Positions 53,090 to 62,256 of a DNA stretch of 64,000 bases are shown here, one piece after another (the first letter of the stretch is position 1; every line of letters starts with the position of its first letter). A program made the translations under genes and the position numbers. The notes under the pieces were generated by a model. That model made no database searches. It was not told where the DNA came from and worked only from the letters and a program-made list of their open reading frames with translations. Source of the DNA: CAVSUB01 sp963730995 (GTDB taxonomy: Bacteria > Acidobacteriota > Vicinamibacteria > Vicinamibacterales > 2-12-FULL-66-21); the NCBI GenBank assembly GCA_963730995.1, contig CAVSUB010000001.1:930001-994000 (forward strand). Direction: 5' to 3'.

Positions 53090-54733
53090 ATGACCTCGCC
53101 TCGCACACGTTGGTGGCTCACGCCAGCTCTCTGTGTGCTGCTCGCCATCGCGCATACCTGGCCCCTTGCATCGGCCCCAGGAACTTTGTCGCGAAACGAC
53201 AACGGCGATGCGCAACTCAACGAATGGATAATGGCGTGGGTCGCCCACCAGCTGCCGCGGTCTCCGGCCCGGCTGTTCAATGCCAACATTTTCTACCCTG
53301 CGTCCGACACGCTCGCCTTTTCCGAGCCGTTGATAGTACCCGCCCTGATGGGCGCGCCGCTGCGGTGGCTCGGCGCCTCGCCCGTCCTGGTATTCAACGT
53401 CGTGCTCATCGCGGGGTTCGCGCTCAGCGCCTGGGCCATGGCGGCGCTCATCGTGTCCTGGACCGCAAATCGAGCGGCCGGCCTGCTGGCCGGGTCGATG
53501 TTTGCGTTCAATACGCATACGCTGACGCGCCTCGCACACATCCAGGGCATTCACACCTGGGGGCTGCCCCTGGCGCTCCTCGCGGCGGACCGGATCATCA
53601 CGCGAACCCTCGTGCGAGATGCGATCTGGCTCGCCGTCTGGATGTCGGCGATGGCCTATACATCCGGATACCTGCTTGTGTTCGGGAGCGTCATGATCGC
53701 GGTCGTCCTCGTCGCCCGCGCCGCCGACTGGGTCCGCCGTCCCGCGCGCGTCCTTTCCGCGTTTGCGCTCTCCGCCGCGCTGGCGACCGTCGTCTCGCTT
53801 CCCGTTTACATCCCCTATCGCCGCGTCGCCCGCGACCAGGGCATGGTACGGTCACTCGCCAACGTCGCGGAATACTCGGCAACACTGACGGGTTATCTCG
53901 CCTCGGCGGGACGGATCCATTTCTCGACGTGGAGCGGAGGATTCTTCCGCGACCCCGTGGACTCTTTTTTTCCCGGTGTCATCGTGCTGGCGCTCGCCGG
54001 GCTCGCGCTCTGGCGGTCGATTCGTCGTCGAGAACCGGCGGAGACGTCGCCCGTCACATCACGACGCGTGCTGATGTTGGCGGCAATCGCGGCGGCCGGA
54101 TTCGTCCTGTCGCTCGGCACGCGCACGCCGGTCTACGGGTGGTTGTTCCACGTGTTCCCCCCGATGCAGGGCCTGCGTGCGGCGGCGCGATTCGGCAACC
54201 TGTTCCTCCTCGGAATGGCCGGCCTTGCTGGCCTGGGCCTGGCCGACCTGCTGAAGCGGCTGCCCGCGCATCGTGCGACGCTCGTCGGCATCGTGCTCGT
54301 CGCTGCCGCGAATGTCGAATCCCTGCGTGCGCCCTTCCCTTACACGCGGTTCGAAGGAATCCCCGGCATCTATTCAATCCTTGCCGAGGAGCCAGGACGG
54401 GTCGTGCTCGCCGAAACGCCTTTCTACCCGCCGCAGGCCGTGTTCGAGAACGCCGCGTACGTCCTGGCGTCTACGGCTCACTGGCGGCCGCTCATGAACG
54501 GCTACAGTGGTTACGTGCCCGGTTCGTACCGCACGTATGCGGCCTCGTTCTGGTTCTTTCCGGAGGACTTCGCCATCCAGGAAATGCGGAAAGCTGGCGT
54601 CACGCACGTCATGGTGCATCCGCAGCGGTTCTATCAGGACGCGGGCACTGTGATGCAGAAAGTGTCGGCGAGCCCATTCCTGGAACGGATCGCCATTGGC
54701 CGAAACGGCGACGCCCTCTACCGGCTGAAATGA
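53090..54733 (+). CDS. Polytopic GT-C-like membrane protein
   Basis: 547 residues, about ten transmembrane segments. An early loop with DNGDAQLNEWIMAW (acidic motif) and FNANIFYPASDTLAFSEP is typical of GT-C sugar transferases acting on lipid-linked donors. The C-terminal soluble part is about 150 residues (YTRFEGIPGIYSIL, THVMVHP). The gene is divergent from DUF2339 and ends in ATGA with the dUTPase gene. Substrate unknown. Confidence 0.7.
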   Translation: MTSPRTRWWLTPALCVLLAIAHTWPLASAPGTLSRNDNGDAQLNEWIMAWVAHQLPRSPARLFNANIFYPASDTLAFSEPLIVPALMGAPLRWLGASPVLVFNVVLIAGFALSAWAMAALIVSWTANRAAGLLAGSMFAFNTHTLTRLAHIQGIHTWGLPLALLAADRIITRTLVRDAIWLAVWMSAMAYTSGYLLVFGSVMIAVVLVARAADWVRRPARVLSAFALSAALATVVSLPVYIPYRRVARDQGMVRSLANVAEYSATLTGYLASAGRIHFSTWSGGFFRDPVDSFFPGVIVLALAGLALWRSIRRREPAETSPVTSRRVLMLAAIAAAGFVLSLGTRTPVYGWLFHVFPPMQGLRAAARFGNLFLLGMAGLAGLGLADLLKRLPAHRATLVGIVLVAAANVESLRAPFPYTRFEGIPGIYSILAEEPGRVVLAETPFYPPQAVFENAAYVLASTAHWRPLMNGYSGYVPGSYRTYAASFWFFPEDFAIQEMRKAGVTHVMVHPQRFYQDAGTVMQKVSASPFLERIAIGRNGDALYRLK

Positions 54734-55199
54734 CGGAGTCGCCCAGAGAAGTCGATCAAAATTCATCCATGAACATCCGAATTCGCAAACTTGATCCCGA
54801 AGTCCGGCTGCCCGCCTACGAGAGCGCCGGTGCGGCGGGCTTCGATCTGGCGGCGGCGGCGAGCGTCACTGTCGAACCCGGCACTGTCCGGCTCGTGCCG
54901 ACGGGACTGGTGATCGAGGTGCCGCAGGGATTTTTCCTCGGAATCTTCGCGCGCAGCAGCACTCCTCTGAAACGAGGACTGATGGTCGCCAACGGTGTCG
55001 GTGTCGTCGACTCCGACTACTGCGGTCCCGAGGACGAAGTGAAGATCGCCGTCGTCAACTTCACCGCGGAGACCGTGCAGATCAAAACCGGCGACCGCAT
55101 TGCGCAGGGCATCATCCTTGCCGCGCCGCACGTTGTGTGGGAGGAAGCGAGCGAGCTCGGAGCGCAGTCGCGGGGAGGATTTGGGGAACGGGAGAGTGA
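54730..55199 (+). CDS. dut: dUTP diphosphatase, C-terminal frame slip
   Basis: Hydrolyses dUTP to dUMP and pyrophosphate. ATG 54730 overlaps the upstream stop; ATG 54769 is the alternative. Motifs 1-4 are present: GFDLAA, FARSSTPLKRG, GVVDSDYCG and GDRIAQGII. The fifth motif is broken: the frame reads RGGFGERE and stays open until 55467. If one base is restored in the GGGGAAC run at 55183-55188, the ending becomes RGGFGETGE and stops at TGA 55197-55199, a normal length of about 156 residues. A one-base deletion or sequencing error is therefore likely. Confidence 0.85.
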
Positions 55200-55239
55200 T
55201 GCGCCGGAGGTTGGGAATCAGGAACGCCGAAAGCTTTCA

Positions 55240-55319
55240 ACAGGGAGGAGGGAGGAACTCTCATTCAAACGCCACATACGAGCGGTTGATGGATCGTTCC
55301 TTCCACCTCTCCTCCCTGT
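55240..55319. terminator. Long inverted repeat between dUTPase and HupE genes
   Basis: ACAGGGAGGAG (55240-55250) pairs with CTCCTCCCTGT (55309-55319), a perfect 11-bp stem between convergent genes, loop 58 bases. It may act as a bidirectional terminator; no T tract is clear. Confidence 0.4.
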
Positions 55320-55355
55320 GAGCGGAGCTCTGACCACCCTAACCAGCCGTCCCTC

Positions 55356-56480
55356 CTATCCGAGGTGCAGTCTCTGGACCGTCCAGAAGACGCCCAGGCA
55401 CGCAATGCACGCCGAGGCAGGGAGGACGATCCGACGACGGTACCAGATGCGATCGCCATACCAGTAGCCAACCGCGAGGAAGGCACCGGTGATGACGGCG
55501 AGCTGTCCGAGCTCCACACCGGCGTTGAATCCGATCAGCGCGGTGACGAACTCGGATCGCGGCAGACCGACTTCCTTGAGCGCTCCGGCGAACCCGAGCC
55601 CGTGCAGCAGGCCGAACGAGAAGACCAGCGCCACGCGCCAGGGACGGAACTTCGCGAGCAGCAGGTTCTCGATCGCGATGTAGGCGATCGAGAGCGCTAT
55701 GAGTGGCTCGACGATGGACGGAGAGACCGAGACGAGTCCATACATGCTGAGCCCCAGTGTGATGGAGTGCGCGATGGTGAATGCACTCACCTGCATCAGG
55801 ATGGGTCTGATCCGGCGGCTGAGGAGAAACACGCCGAGGACGAACAGGACGTGATCGAGCCCCTTGGGCAGGATGTGCGTGAAGCCGAGCGCCACGTATC
55901 GGGCCGCAAGCTGGAGCCGGGTCATCGGAGGCGGAAGGGCGTCGAGCGAAACGGGACCGCTCGTGTCGCCTCCGTCCAGCCACTGCGTCGTGGGCTGACC
56001 TCCATCGCGACCCTCGACCTTGAGCGCGTATGAGGCGAACGTCCAGCCGAACTTCCACGTGAAGGTGGTCGCCTTCTGCGGTCGATCGCCGGTCAGAACG
56101 AGGGTGGCGCCAGGCACGCCCCCGACATCTGTCGACGGTGCAACGTCCACAGAGATGGCGGGCTGCACGCGCTCGCCGTCGAACATCACGACGATCCGGC
56201 GCGACAGGGAATCGACGTCGGCTCTGAGACGAGCCTGCACGTCTGCCGGGTTCGACGCTCCCGATCGAGGCTGCTGCGCGACGGTCTCGAGCTTTTCCAG
56301 CAGCGACATCGCATCCGTAACTACCTCAATGCGGTAGGTGCCATCCCGAGGAAACGTCACGGCCACCCGCGTCGTCCCGATCTCGTGAGCGCGGACGGTC
56401 ACGGTGGCAATCGTCGTGAGCGCCAGCAACGGAAACGCGATGGCGAACTGGACCCGCCGGGAGCGGCGCGCAGGATTCAT
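55356..56480 (-). CDS. HupE/UreJ-family membrane protein
   Basis: 374 residues from the ATG at 56480. A signal peptide and about 170-residue soluble region come first, followed by six or seven helices with the His-rich signature GFTHILPKGLDHVLFVLGVFLL and FSFGLLHGLGFAG, plus AHSITLGLS. The family is associated with nickel or cobalt uptake for hydrogenase and urease, although no such enzyme is in the window. The start overlaps the DUF4198 gene stop as ATGA. Confidence 0.85.
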   Translation of the reverse strand: MNPARRSRRVQFAIAFPLLALTTIATVTVRAHEIGTTRVAVTFPRDGTYRIEVVTDAMSLLEKLETVAQQPRSGASNPADVQARLRADVDSLSRRIVVMFDGERVQPAISVDVAPSTDVGGVPGATLVLTGDRPQKATTFTWKFGWTFASYALKVEGRDGGQPTTQWLDGGDTSGPVSLDALPPPMTRLQLAARYVALGFTHILPKGLDHVLFVLGVFLLSRRIRPILMQVSAFTIAHSITLGLSMYGLVSVSPSIVEPLIALSIAYIAIENLLLAKFRPWRVALVFSFGLLHGLGFAGALKEVGLPRSEFVTALIGFNAGVELGQLAVITGAFLAVGYWYGDRIWYRRRIVLPASACIACLGVFWTVQRLHLG

Positions 56481-57328
56481 CGCCCGCTCGCTGTATCGAC
56501 CCGCGCGGCGGCGTCGGGCAACTCGAAGGTCAGCGAGGCCCAGAAGCTGTCCCACTCGTGATCGGTCGCGCCCGCGGCGGGGATCATGTGCACGGCCTTG
56601 ATCAACCAGGCTCCCGTCGCCGGAAGCCGAAGCTGGACGCGGCCCGCCTTGTCCGACCGGGCCGACACCTTCGTCATGGGGTCGCGTTGGTTGATACCGA
56701 TGACGAGAACGTCAACGATCGGCTGACCTCGATAGATGACGCGGAGCGGCAGGCTTTCGCCGCTCTTCAGCAGATACGGGTTGCGCTCGGCCACAAGCTC
56801 CAGGGGAAAGCCGAGCACGCGATCGCCCTGCGACTCGAGTGCCGGCCCGGCCAGAACCAGCGTCTTGGCGCAGCGCACGAACTGCTCACGTGCCTCGGCG
56901 TCGCTCTGCCCTCTCTTCGCTCGGAGAGCAGCGATCGAATCGAGGCCTTCCTCCGACAGGTACTGGTTGAACTTCTGCGCCGTCAGGACGACCGGGCTTG
57001 GCTTGCTGTGATAGCCGACGAGCACGAGGCCGGGCTTCGACGGAAACAGCAGCCCTGCCGGGTCCGCGCCGTCTCGCCCGACGACAGTCTTCTCCCCGTC
57101 GCCATCGGTGACGACAAACCTTTCAATCAGGGACGAGACTCGCGGAAGAGGGTCGCCGAGAAAATCCTGGCCGACGCGGAGCCGCAACCCCATGATCCGG
57201 CCCAGCTCGGGCCGGTAGGATGTCGGTTCGATCCACATGTCGTGGGCCAGGAGCCTGGCGCCCCCGCCCACCAGGAGAACAGCCAGCGAAACCGTGCCGA
57301 GGAGCCGTGCGGATATAAGGTTTTTCAT
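56477..57328 (-). CDS. DUF4198 family periplasmic protein
   Basis: About 283 residues (an ATG six codons upstream at 57346 is possible). The signal peptide ends at ARLLAHDMWIEPTSY, where the HDMWIEP motif is the family signature at the predicted mature N-terminus. GKTVVGRDG-like and beta-rich segments follow. These proteins accompany metal transporters such as NikM/CbiK-like or HupE systems and may act as metal-binding partners. It is in an operon with the HupE gene. Confidence 0.85.
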   Translation of the reverse strand: MKNLISARLLGTVSLAVLLVGGGARLLAHDMWIEPTSYRPELGRIMGLRLRVGQDFLGDPLPRVSSLIERFVVTDGDGEKTVVGRDGADPAGLLFPSKPGLVLVGYHSKPSPVVLTAQKFNQYLSEEGLDSIAALRAKRGQSDAEAREQFVRCAKTLVLAGPALESQGDRVLGFPLELVAERNPYLLKSGESLPLRVIYRGQPIVDVLVIGINQRDPMTKVSARSDKAGRVQLRLPATGAWLIKAVHMIPAAGATDHEWDSFWASLTFELPDAAARVDTASGR

Positions 57329-57390
57329 CTCCGTTTCCCGATCCATCTACGGGCAAGCGGAGAGTTTGGATTGGGCGCAGCTTCTCTTTT

Positions 57391-58281
57391 CTAGTCCGGC
57401 TTCCCCAGCAGCGCCAGCGCGGAGACGGGGTCGATTCTCGCCCCGGAGATCGTCAGCGCCCAGTGAAGGTGGGCGCCGGTCACGCGGCCCGTTGCACCGA
57501 CGAGCCCGACCACCTCGCCACCTTGCACTTCATCTCCCTCTTTCACGTCAATCCGCGAGAGATGTGCAAGCAGGGAGAACATCCCGAGGCCGTGATCGAT
57601 GATGACGACGTTCCCTGTGAAGAACAGCTCTCGGGCTCCGACGATGCGGCCTCCGGCCGGCGCTTTGACGGGGCGCCCGAGTGGGCTGGCGAAGTCCGCG
57701 CCTCCATGCGGGTTCCGCCGCTCTCCGTTGAAGATGCTTCGAGTCCCAAATCGGCTGTTTGCTGGATCGGGCACGGGTGGAACGAACGCCCGCGTCCAGA
57801 GGCGCCTGGGCGGGGAGGCCGCAAAGATCCCGCGCAGGAACGCGCTGTCGCGCTCGATGCGCAGGCGCTCCGACTCCGGCGGATTGACGAAGTCCGGCGA
57901 AACCGTGAGCGTGCGCGTGGGGAAGATCTTCGGCTTGACGACAATCGTCCTCGTCACCCGAAGCGCTCCGGACGGGAGGCGCGCTTCGATCGTTGCGACA
58001 TAGGACGCCGGCTTCTGATCGAGATCGATCCCGACCAACGCGCGCCAGCGGCCGTCATCCAGGAGGAAGGCGGCCGCATGGCGGCCGAACAACTCGACGT
58101 CGACAGACGACGGCTCGCCGTCCACACGCATCGTGAACACGACGAGCTCTCCAGGCTGCAACGCGCGCGAGGCGACCGTCGCCGCCAGACTCGACGGTTC
58201 CAAGCCGCGACGCTGCGCCCCGGCTCCAGCCGACGTTACCAGCAGCACGACGACCGCGGTGATGGCCCGTTGAAGCCTCAT
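57391..58281 (-). CDS. M23 peptidase-like protein
   Basis: 296 residues with a signal peptide (AVVVLLVTSAGAGA). About 110 beta-rich residues come before the LysM-less M23 domain, with the metal ligands in NPHGGADFASP (HxxxD) and AHLHWAL (HxH). A cell-wall-hydrolase role is expected, as a metallo-endopeptidase of peptidoglycan cross-links; secreted members may also act elsewhere. The 18-base gap to the upstream gene allows co-transcription. Confidence 0.88.
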   Translation of the reverse strand: MRLQRAITAVVVLLVTSAGAGAQRRGLEPSSLAATVASRALQPGELVVFTMRVDGEPSSVDVELFGRHAAAFLLDDGRWRALVGIDLDQKPASYVATIEARLPSGALRVTRTIVVKPKIFPTRTLTVSPDFVNPPESERLRIERDSAFLRGIFAASPPRRLWTRAFVPPVPDPANSRFGTRSIFNGERRNPHGGADFASPLGRPVKAPAGGRIVGARELFFTGNVVIIDHGLGMFSLLAHLSRIDVKEGDEVQGGEVVGLVGATGRVTGAHLHWALTISGARIDPVSALALLGKPD

Positions 58282-58299
58282 CGATCTGAGGATCAGTCC

Positions 58300-61200
58300 T
58301 TACTTCGCAGTCACGACTGCAACGCCGGCCCGCTTCGCCTCGCCGTTGAAGGCGGTGAGCTCCGACGCGAGGACCTGCTGCAGCTTGTCGGTTTCCGCCT
58401 TCAACTCGCCGCTCAGATCCTTGAAGATCGGCGCCGCATTGCCGATCGGCTTTCCATCGCCGTTGTTCACGACGCTCAGGAGAGACGCGAGACGGTTGTT
58501 GATCTTGATCGGAAAGTTCAGCGGATCCTGGTTACTCTGGTTCTTCACCTGGTAGATCTGTTCCTCGATGGCGCTCAGGTCGGCGGTCAGCTTGTCGCCG
58601 CCTGATTTCAACGAGCCATCCGACGACTTGCCGAGGCGGTCCTTGATCTGCTCCTTGAGACTTCGGATCTGGACGACGGCATCGTTCGCCTCTGTCAACC
58701 GGTCGCGAATCTGGATCGCGAGATCGAACTGTTCTTTCAGATCCGCGTCAGTGGCAGGGTGCAGCGGATGCCGCTTCACGACGAGTGGTTGGGTAGACGG
58801 CTTGCCATCGACCGTCAGGCGGACCTGGTAGGTGCCGGGGAGCGCGGCAGGCCCCGTCACCGACCCTCCCCACAGCACCATGCCCGGAAAGCTGGTTGCG
58901 GCCGCATAGCGCAGGTCCCACGTGAACCTGTTCAGGCCCGCCACCATCGGAGCGGTCGGCGCGCCACCGCGGCCGCGACCGCCGCCGGCAGCTGCATCAG
59001 GGTTCTCCTCTGGCCCGGCTGCCGCAGCTTGTTGCTGCGCGGCAGTGCCTTGACCGGCGGCGGCCGGCGCCTCCGCGGCAGGTGCAGAAGGGGTCGCATC
59101 GGTTCCCTGCCCGCGACCGACGCGGCCGCGGCCGGTCGCTACGGCTCCGGCGAACGTCCGCACGATCTGTCCGCGCGCATCCAGGATGTCGATCGTCAGC
59201 TTCTCCGCCGGCTTCTTCAGCAGATACGCGATCGTCGCCCCGGACGTGGATCGGATCGCGTCGGCAGGCTTGTAGAGGAAGGTCTCGGCCGCCGGGTTGT
59301 TGACGTCCGCCCCGGACTGGCGGAGCGGCGCGACGTCGTCGAGGATGTAGAACCCGCGGCCGTGCGTCGCCACCGCCAGAGAGTTTGCTTCGACGATCAG
59401 ATCCGAGATCTGAGTGTCCGGAAGGTTCAAGGACAGCGACTCCCACCGATCGCCGTCGTCGAAGGACAGATAGACCCCGTGCTGCGTGCCCGCATAGAGC
59501 AGCCCGCGACGCGTGGGGTCCTCACGGACCACGTGGACGTAGTCGTTCGGCCGGATGCCAGTCACGATCTTCGTCCAGGTCTTTCCGAAGTCGTGCGTGC
59601 GGAAGATGTAGGGCGCGAGATCGTCGAGCAGCGGCTTCTTGACGGCGACGTACGCGGCGCCGGGATCGAAGGTCGATCCGTCGATCTGGCTGACGCGTCC
59701 GAGGTCGGGCATGTCTTTCGGCGTGACGTTGGCCCAGTTCTTCCCGCCGTCACGCGTCACATGCACGAGCCCGTCGTCCGATCCGGCCCAGATGATATTG
59801 ACGTCCTTCTTGCCCGGCCCAATCGCGAAGACGGTGCCGTACACCTCCGGCGCGTTCATGTCTTTGGTGATCGGTCCGCCGGACTCGCCCATGGTTTTGG
59901 GATCGTGCCGGGTGAGATCCGGACTGATCTTCTCCCATGTCTGTCCGGCGTCGATCGTCCGCCAGACGTGCTGCGACGACGTATAGAGCACGTTGGGATC
60001 GACGTACGAAAAGATGATCGGGAACGTCCACTGCCATCGCTCGACCAGCGCGCTCGAAGGTTCGCCGGAGAACATGCGCGGGTACGGTCCGACTTCCCGC
60101 GTTTCACCGGTCTTGCGATTCAGACGCGTCAAAAACGAGCCGTTGTTGCCTCCGGCGAAAAAGACATCGACGTCCTTCGGATCCGGCGCGATGTACCCTG
60201 GCTCGGCGCCCCCCGCGCCGTATGTCGCCGGCGCCCCCCCGCGGCCACCGCCACCTCCGCGTCCACCACCGCCGATGCCCGTATCGCTTGGGACGCAAAT
60301 CGTGCTGCTGTCCTGCTGCGCACCGCAGACGTGATACGGCACGTGTCCGGTCGCCGCCACATGGTAGAACTGACCCGTCGGATAGTTGCGCTCGGTCCAC
60401 GTCCGCTGCGGCGTTGTCGCGTTGAACGACACGGCCGCGCCCTGGTCGTTCGCGTGGACGATGTGATTCGAGTCGTCGGGATCGATCCAGAGGTCATGCG
60501 AATCACCGCCCGCGAACGCGACCATGGTCTTGCCGCCGTCGGTCGAGCGAAACGTCCCGACGTTGAGCGCATAGACGACGTCCCTGTTGTGCGGATCGGC
60601 GGCCACGTGCGTGTAGTAGAACGCCCGCTGGCGGATGTTCCGGCCGTCGTTCACCAGCTTCCACGTATTCCCGCCGTCGTCTGAGCTGTAGAGGCCTCCT
60701 TTTTCGGCCTCGACAATCGCGTAGACGCGGCTCCAGTCCGCACCCGACACCGCGACGCCGATTTTCCCGACGACCGTCGTCGGCAGCCCCGGCCGTCGGG
60801 TGATCTCGGTCCACGTCTCCCCGCCGTCGGTCGACTTGAAAAGGCCGCTGCCCGGCCCGCCGCTCGACATCGAGTACTCGACGCGGTAGGCCTCCCACAA
60901 CGCCGCAAAGATCACATTGGGATTGTGCGGGTCAATTGCGATGTCGACTCCGCCGGTCTTGTTGTCGCGGAACAGCGTCTTCTTCCAGCTCTTGCCGCCG
61001 TCGGTGCTCTTGAAGATGCCGCGCTCGTCGCTCGGAACGCCGTACTTTCCGAACGACGCGACGTAGACGATATCGGGATTGGTCGGATGGATGCGAATCT
61101 TCGAGATCGCCTGCGAGTCCGAGAAGCCGACGTGCGTCCACGTCTTGCCGGCGTCGGTCGACTTGTAGACGCCGTCGCCCGGCTGGATGTTGCCGCGGAT

Positions 61201-61584
61201 GCACGACTCGCCCATGCCGATGAAGACGACGTCGGGGCTGGACTCCGAGACGGCGACCGCACCGACCGATGAGCTGTTGATCTTCCCGTCCGTCACCGGC
61301 GCCCACGTCGCGCCACCGTCGACCGTCTTCCAGAGACCGCCCCCGGTCTGACCGGTGTAGGCCTCCTTCGGCCGGCCCTTGACGCCGCTCGCGGCTATCG
61401 TCCGCCCGGCGCGGGGCGGACCGACGCTCCGCCACTGCAACGCTTTGAGCACCGCTGCGCTGATGGTGGATGACGGTGCCGTCTGCGTCGCGCGTTCTGC
61501 CTGAATGGCGAGAGTGAAGATGCCGGACGCCGTCAGCAGAGCGGCAGCCGTCAGAAACACCAGTCGTCGAGACACCGAGACCAT
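58300..61584 (-). CDS. Sortilin/VPS10-like beta-propeller protein
   Basis: 1094 residues. A signal peptide (LVFLTAAALLTASGIFTLAIQAE) precedes a propeller with many Asp-box repeats: WKTVDGGATWAPV, YKSTDAGKTWTHV, FKSTDGGKSWKK, FKSTDGGETWTEI and YSSDDGGNTWKLV. The C-terminal third has FTWDLRY and a coiled-coil region (AIQIRDRLTEANDAV, DRLGKSSDG). Two Gly/Arg tracts interrupt it (IGGGGRGGGGGRGG and GGGRGRGGAP). GGAGGAG before the ATG is a strong start. It is common in acidobacteria; function unproven. Confidence 0.88.
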   Translation of the reverse strand: MVSVSRRLVFLTAAALLTASGIFTLAIQAERATQTAPSSTISAAVLKALQWRSVGPPRAGRTIAASGVKGRPKEAYTGQTGGGLWKTVDGGATWAPVTDGKINSSSVGAVAVSESSPDVVFIGMGESCIRGNIQPGDGVYKSTDAGKTWTHVGFSDSQAISKIRIHPTNPDIVYVASFGKYGVPSDERGIFKSTDGGKSWKKTLFRDNKTGGVDIAIDPHNPNVIFAALWEAYRVEYSMSSGGPGSGLFKSTDGGETWTEITRRPGLPTTVVGKIGVAVSGADWSRVYAIVEAEKGGLYSSDDGGNTWKLVNDGRNIRQRAFYYTHVAADPHNRDVVYALNVGTFRSTDGGKTMVAFAGGDSHDLWIDPDDSNHIVHANDQGAAVSFNATTPQRTWTERNYPTGQFYHVAATGHVPYHVCGAQQDSSTICVPSDTGIGGGGRGGGGGRGGAPATYGAGGAEPGYIAPDPKDVDVFFAGGNNGSFLTRLNRKTGETREVGPYPRMFSGEPSSALVERWQWTFPIIFSYVDPNVLYTSSQHVWRTIDAGQTWEKISPDLTRHDPKTMGESGGPITKDMNAPEVYGTVFAIGPGKKDVNIIWAGSDDGLVHVTRDGGKNWANVTPKDMPDLGRVSQIDGSTFDPGAAYVAVKKPLLDDLAPYIFRTHDFGKTWTKIVTGIRPNDYVHVVREDPTRRGLLYAGTQHGVYLSFDDGDRWESLSLNLPDTQISDLIVEANSLAVATHGRGFYILDDVAPLRQSGADVNNPAAETFLYKPADAIRSTSGATIAYLLKKPAEKLTIDILDARGQIVRTFAGAVATGRGRVGRGQGTDATPSAPAAEAPAAAGQGTAAQQQAAAAGPEENPDAAAGGGRGRGGAPTAPMVAGLNRFTWDLRYAAATSFPGMVLWGGSVTGPAALPGTYQVRLTVDGKPSTQPLVVKRHPLHPATDADLKEQFDLAIQIRDRLTEANDAVVQIRSLKEQIKDRLGKSSDGSLKSGGDKLTADLSAIEEQIYQVKNQSNQDPLNFPIKINNRLASLLSVVNNGDGKPIGNAAPIFKDLSGELKAETDKLQQVLASELTAFNGEAKRAGVAVVTAK

Positions 61585-61616
61585 CCCAAGCTCCTCCGAT
61601 GTCGTGCGAGTCTACT

Positions 61617-61697
61617 GCAGTCGGCAGTCGGCGGTCTGCTGTCGGCAGTCACTGTCGGCAGTCACAGTCGTCAGTCACAGTCGTCAGTCGACAGTCG
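61617..61697. repeat. Degenerate CAGTC direct repeats
   Basis: CAGTC/GTCAGTC units repeated about ten times with variable spacing, between the propeller gene and the GntR gene. Spacers are not unique and of equal length, so it is not a CRISPR array. Confidence 0.55.
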
Positions 61698-61739
61698 CTT
61701 CTTTGAGCCCGGCGGCCTGCGTTGGCATGTGGACTGTTC

Positions 61740-61759
61740 TAGTGTTACTGGGACACCTA
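61740..61759. promoter_or_regulatory. Likely GntR (YtrA-type) operator
   Basis: TAGTGT (61740-61745), a seven-base spacer, then ACACCTA (61753-61759): a near-perfect inverted repeat of the TAGTGT/ACACTA type. It ends six bases before the ATG of the regulator gene and suits autoregulation. Confidence 0.5.
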
Positions 61760-61765
61760 AAGATC

Positions 61766-62155
61766 ATGCTTCCGTTCTCGATCGCGCTGCGCCCGCGCGT
61801 CCCCATCTACGAGCAGGTCGTCTACGCGGTCACCCGCGCGATCGTGACCGAACAGCTTCGCGCCGGCGACGCATTCCCCTCCGTGCGTACGTTGAGCCAG
61901 GAGCTCATGATCAATCCCAACACGGCCTACAGGATCGTCGCGGCGCTCATAAACGACGGACTGCTCGCGGTTCGACCGGGAATCGGAACGGTGGTCTCCG
62001 CGGCGCGACAGACGAGCGGCGCCCTTCGACGCGCTCTCCTCGAAGAGACCGCGGAGCGGCTCGTCGTCGAAGCGCGGAGAGATGGCGTGACGCTGAGCGA
62101 TCTCGTGGGCGCCATCAGGCGCCACTGGGCCCGAACCGTCAGTCGTGCGGGTTGA
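61766..62155 (+). CDS. GntR-family regulator, YtrA subfamily
   Basis: 129 residues, a short one-domain GntR with no effector domain. The winged helix shows PIYEQVVYAVTRAIVTEQLRAG, DAFPSVRTLSQELMINPNTAYRIVAAL and DGLLAVRPGIGTVV. YtrA-type regulators normally lie before an ABC transporter operon and repress it. Here the next gene is reduced to a remnant starting at 62145, so the regulator may be orphaned. An operator-like palindrome precedes the ATG. Confidence 0.88.
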   Translation: MLPFSIALRPRVPIYEQVVYAVTRAIVTEQLRAGDAFPSVRTLSQELMINPNTAYRIVAALINDGLLAVRPGIGTVVSAARQTSGALRRALLEETAERLVVEARRDGVTLSDLVGAIRRHWARTVSRAG

Positions 62156-62246
62156 GGCGATCGAGGAAGGTATCTTCGCGCTGATCGGGCCAAACGGCGC
62201 GGGCAAGACGACGACATTCGAGCAATACTGCGTGACGGTGAGCTGA
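62145..62246 (+). pseudogene. Remnant of an ABC transporter ATPase
   Basis: 33 codons from a GTG that overlaps the GntR gene. It reads EEGIFALIGPNGAGKTTTFEQY and then stops at TGA 62244-62246. The Walker A is perfect, but the preceding strands and everything after it are missing, so it is inactive. In intact loci this is the YtrB-type ATPase partner. Two deletions, before and after the P-loop, explain the sequence. Confidence 0.75.
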
Positions 62247-62256
62247 GCCGGGATCA

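Noticed and set aside
58759..60684. Open frame of 641 codons on the + strand
   Set aside because: Antisense to the sortilin-like protein and Arg-rich; a shadow of the repeats in that gene.
61617..61697. CRISPR-like appearance of CAGTC repeats
   Set aside because: Units are only 5-7 bases, spacers are not of constant length and no cas gene is present.
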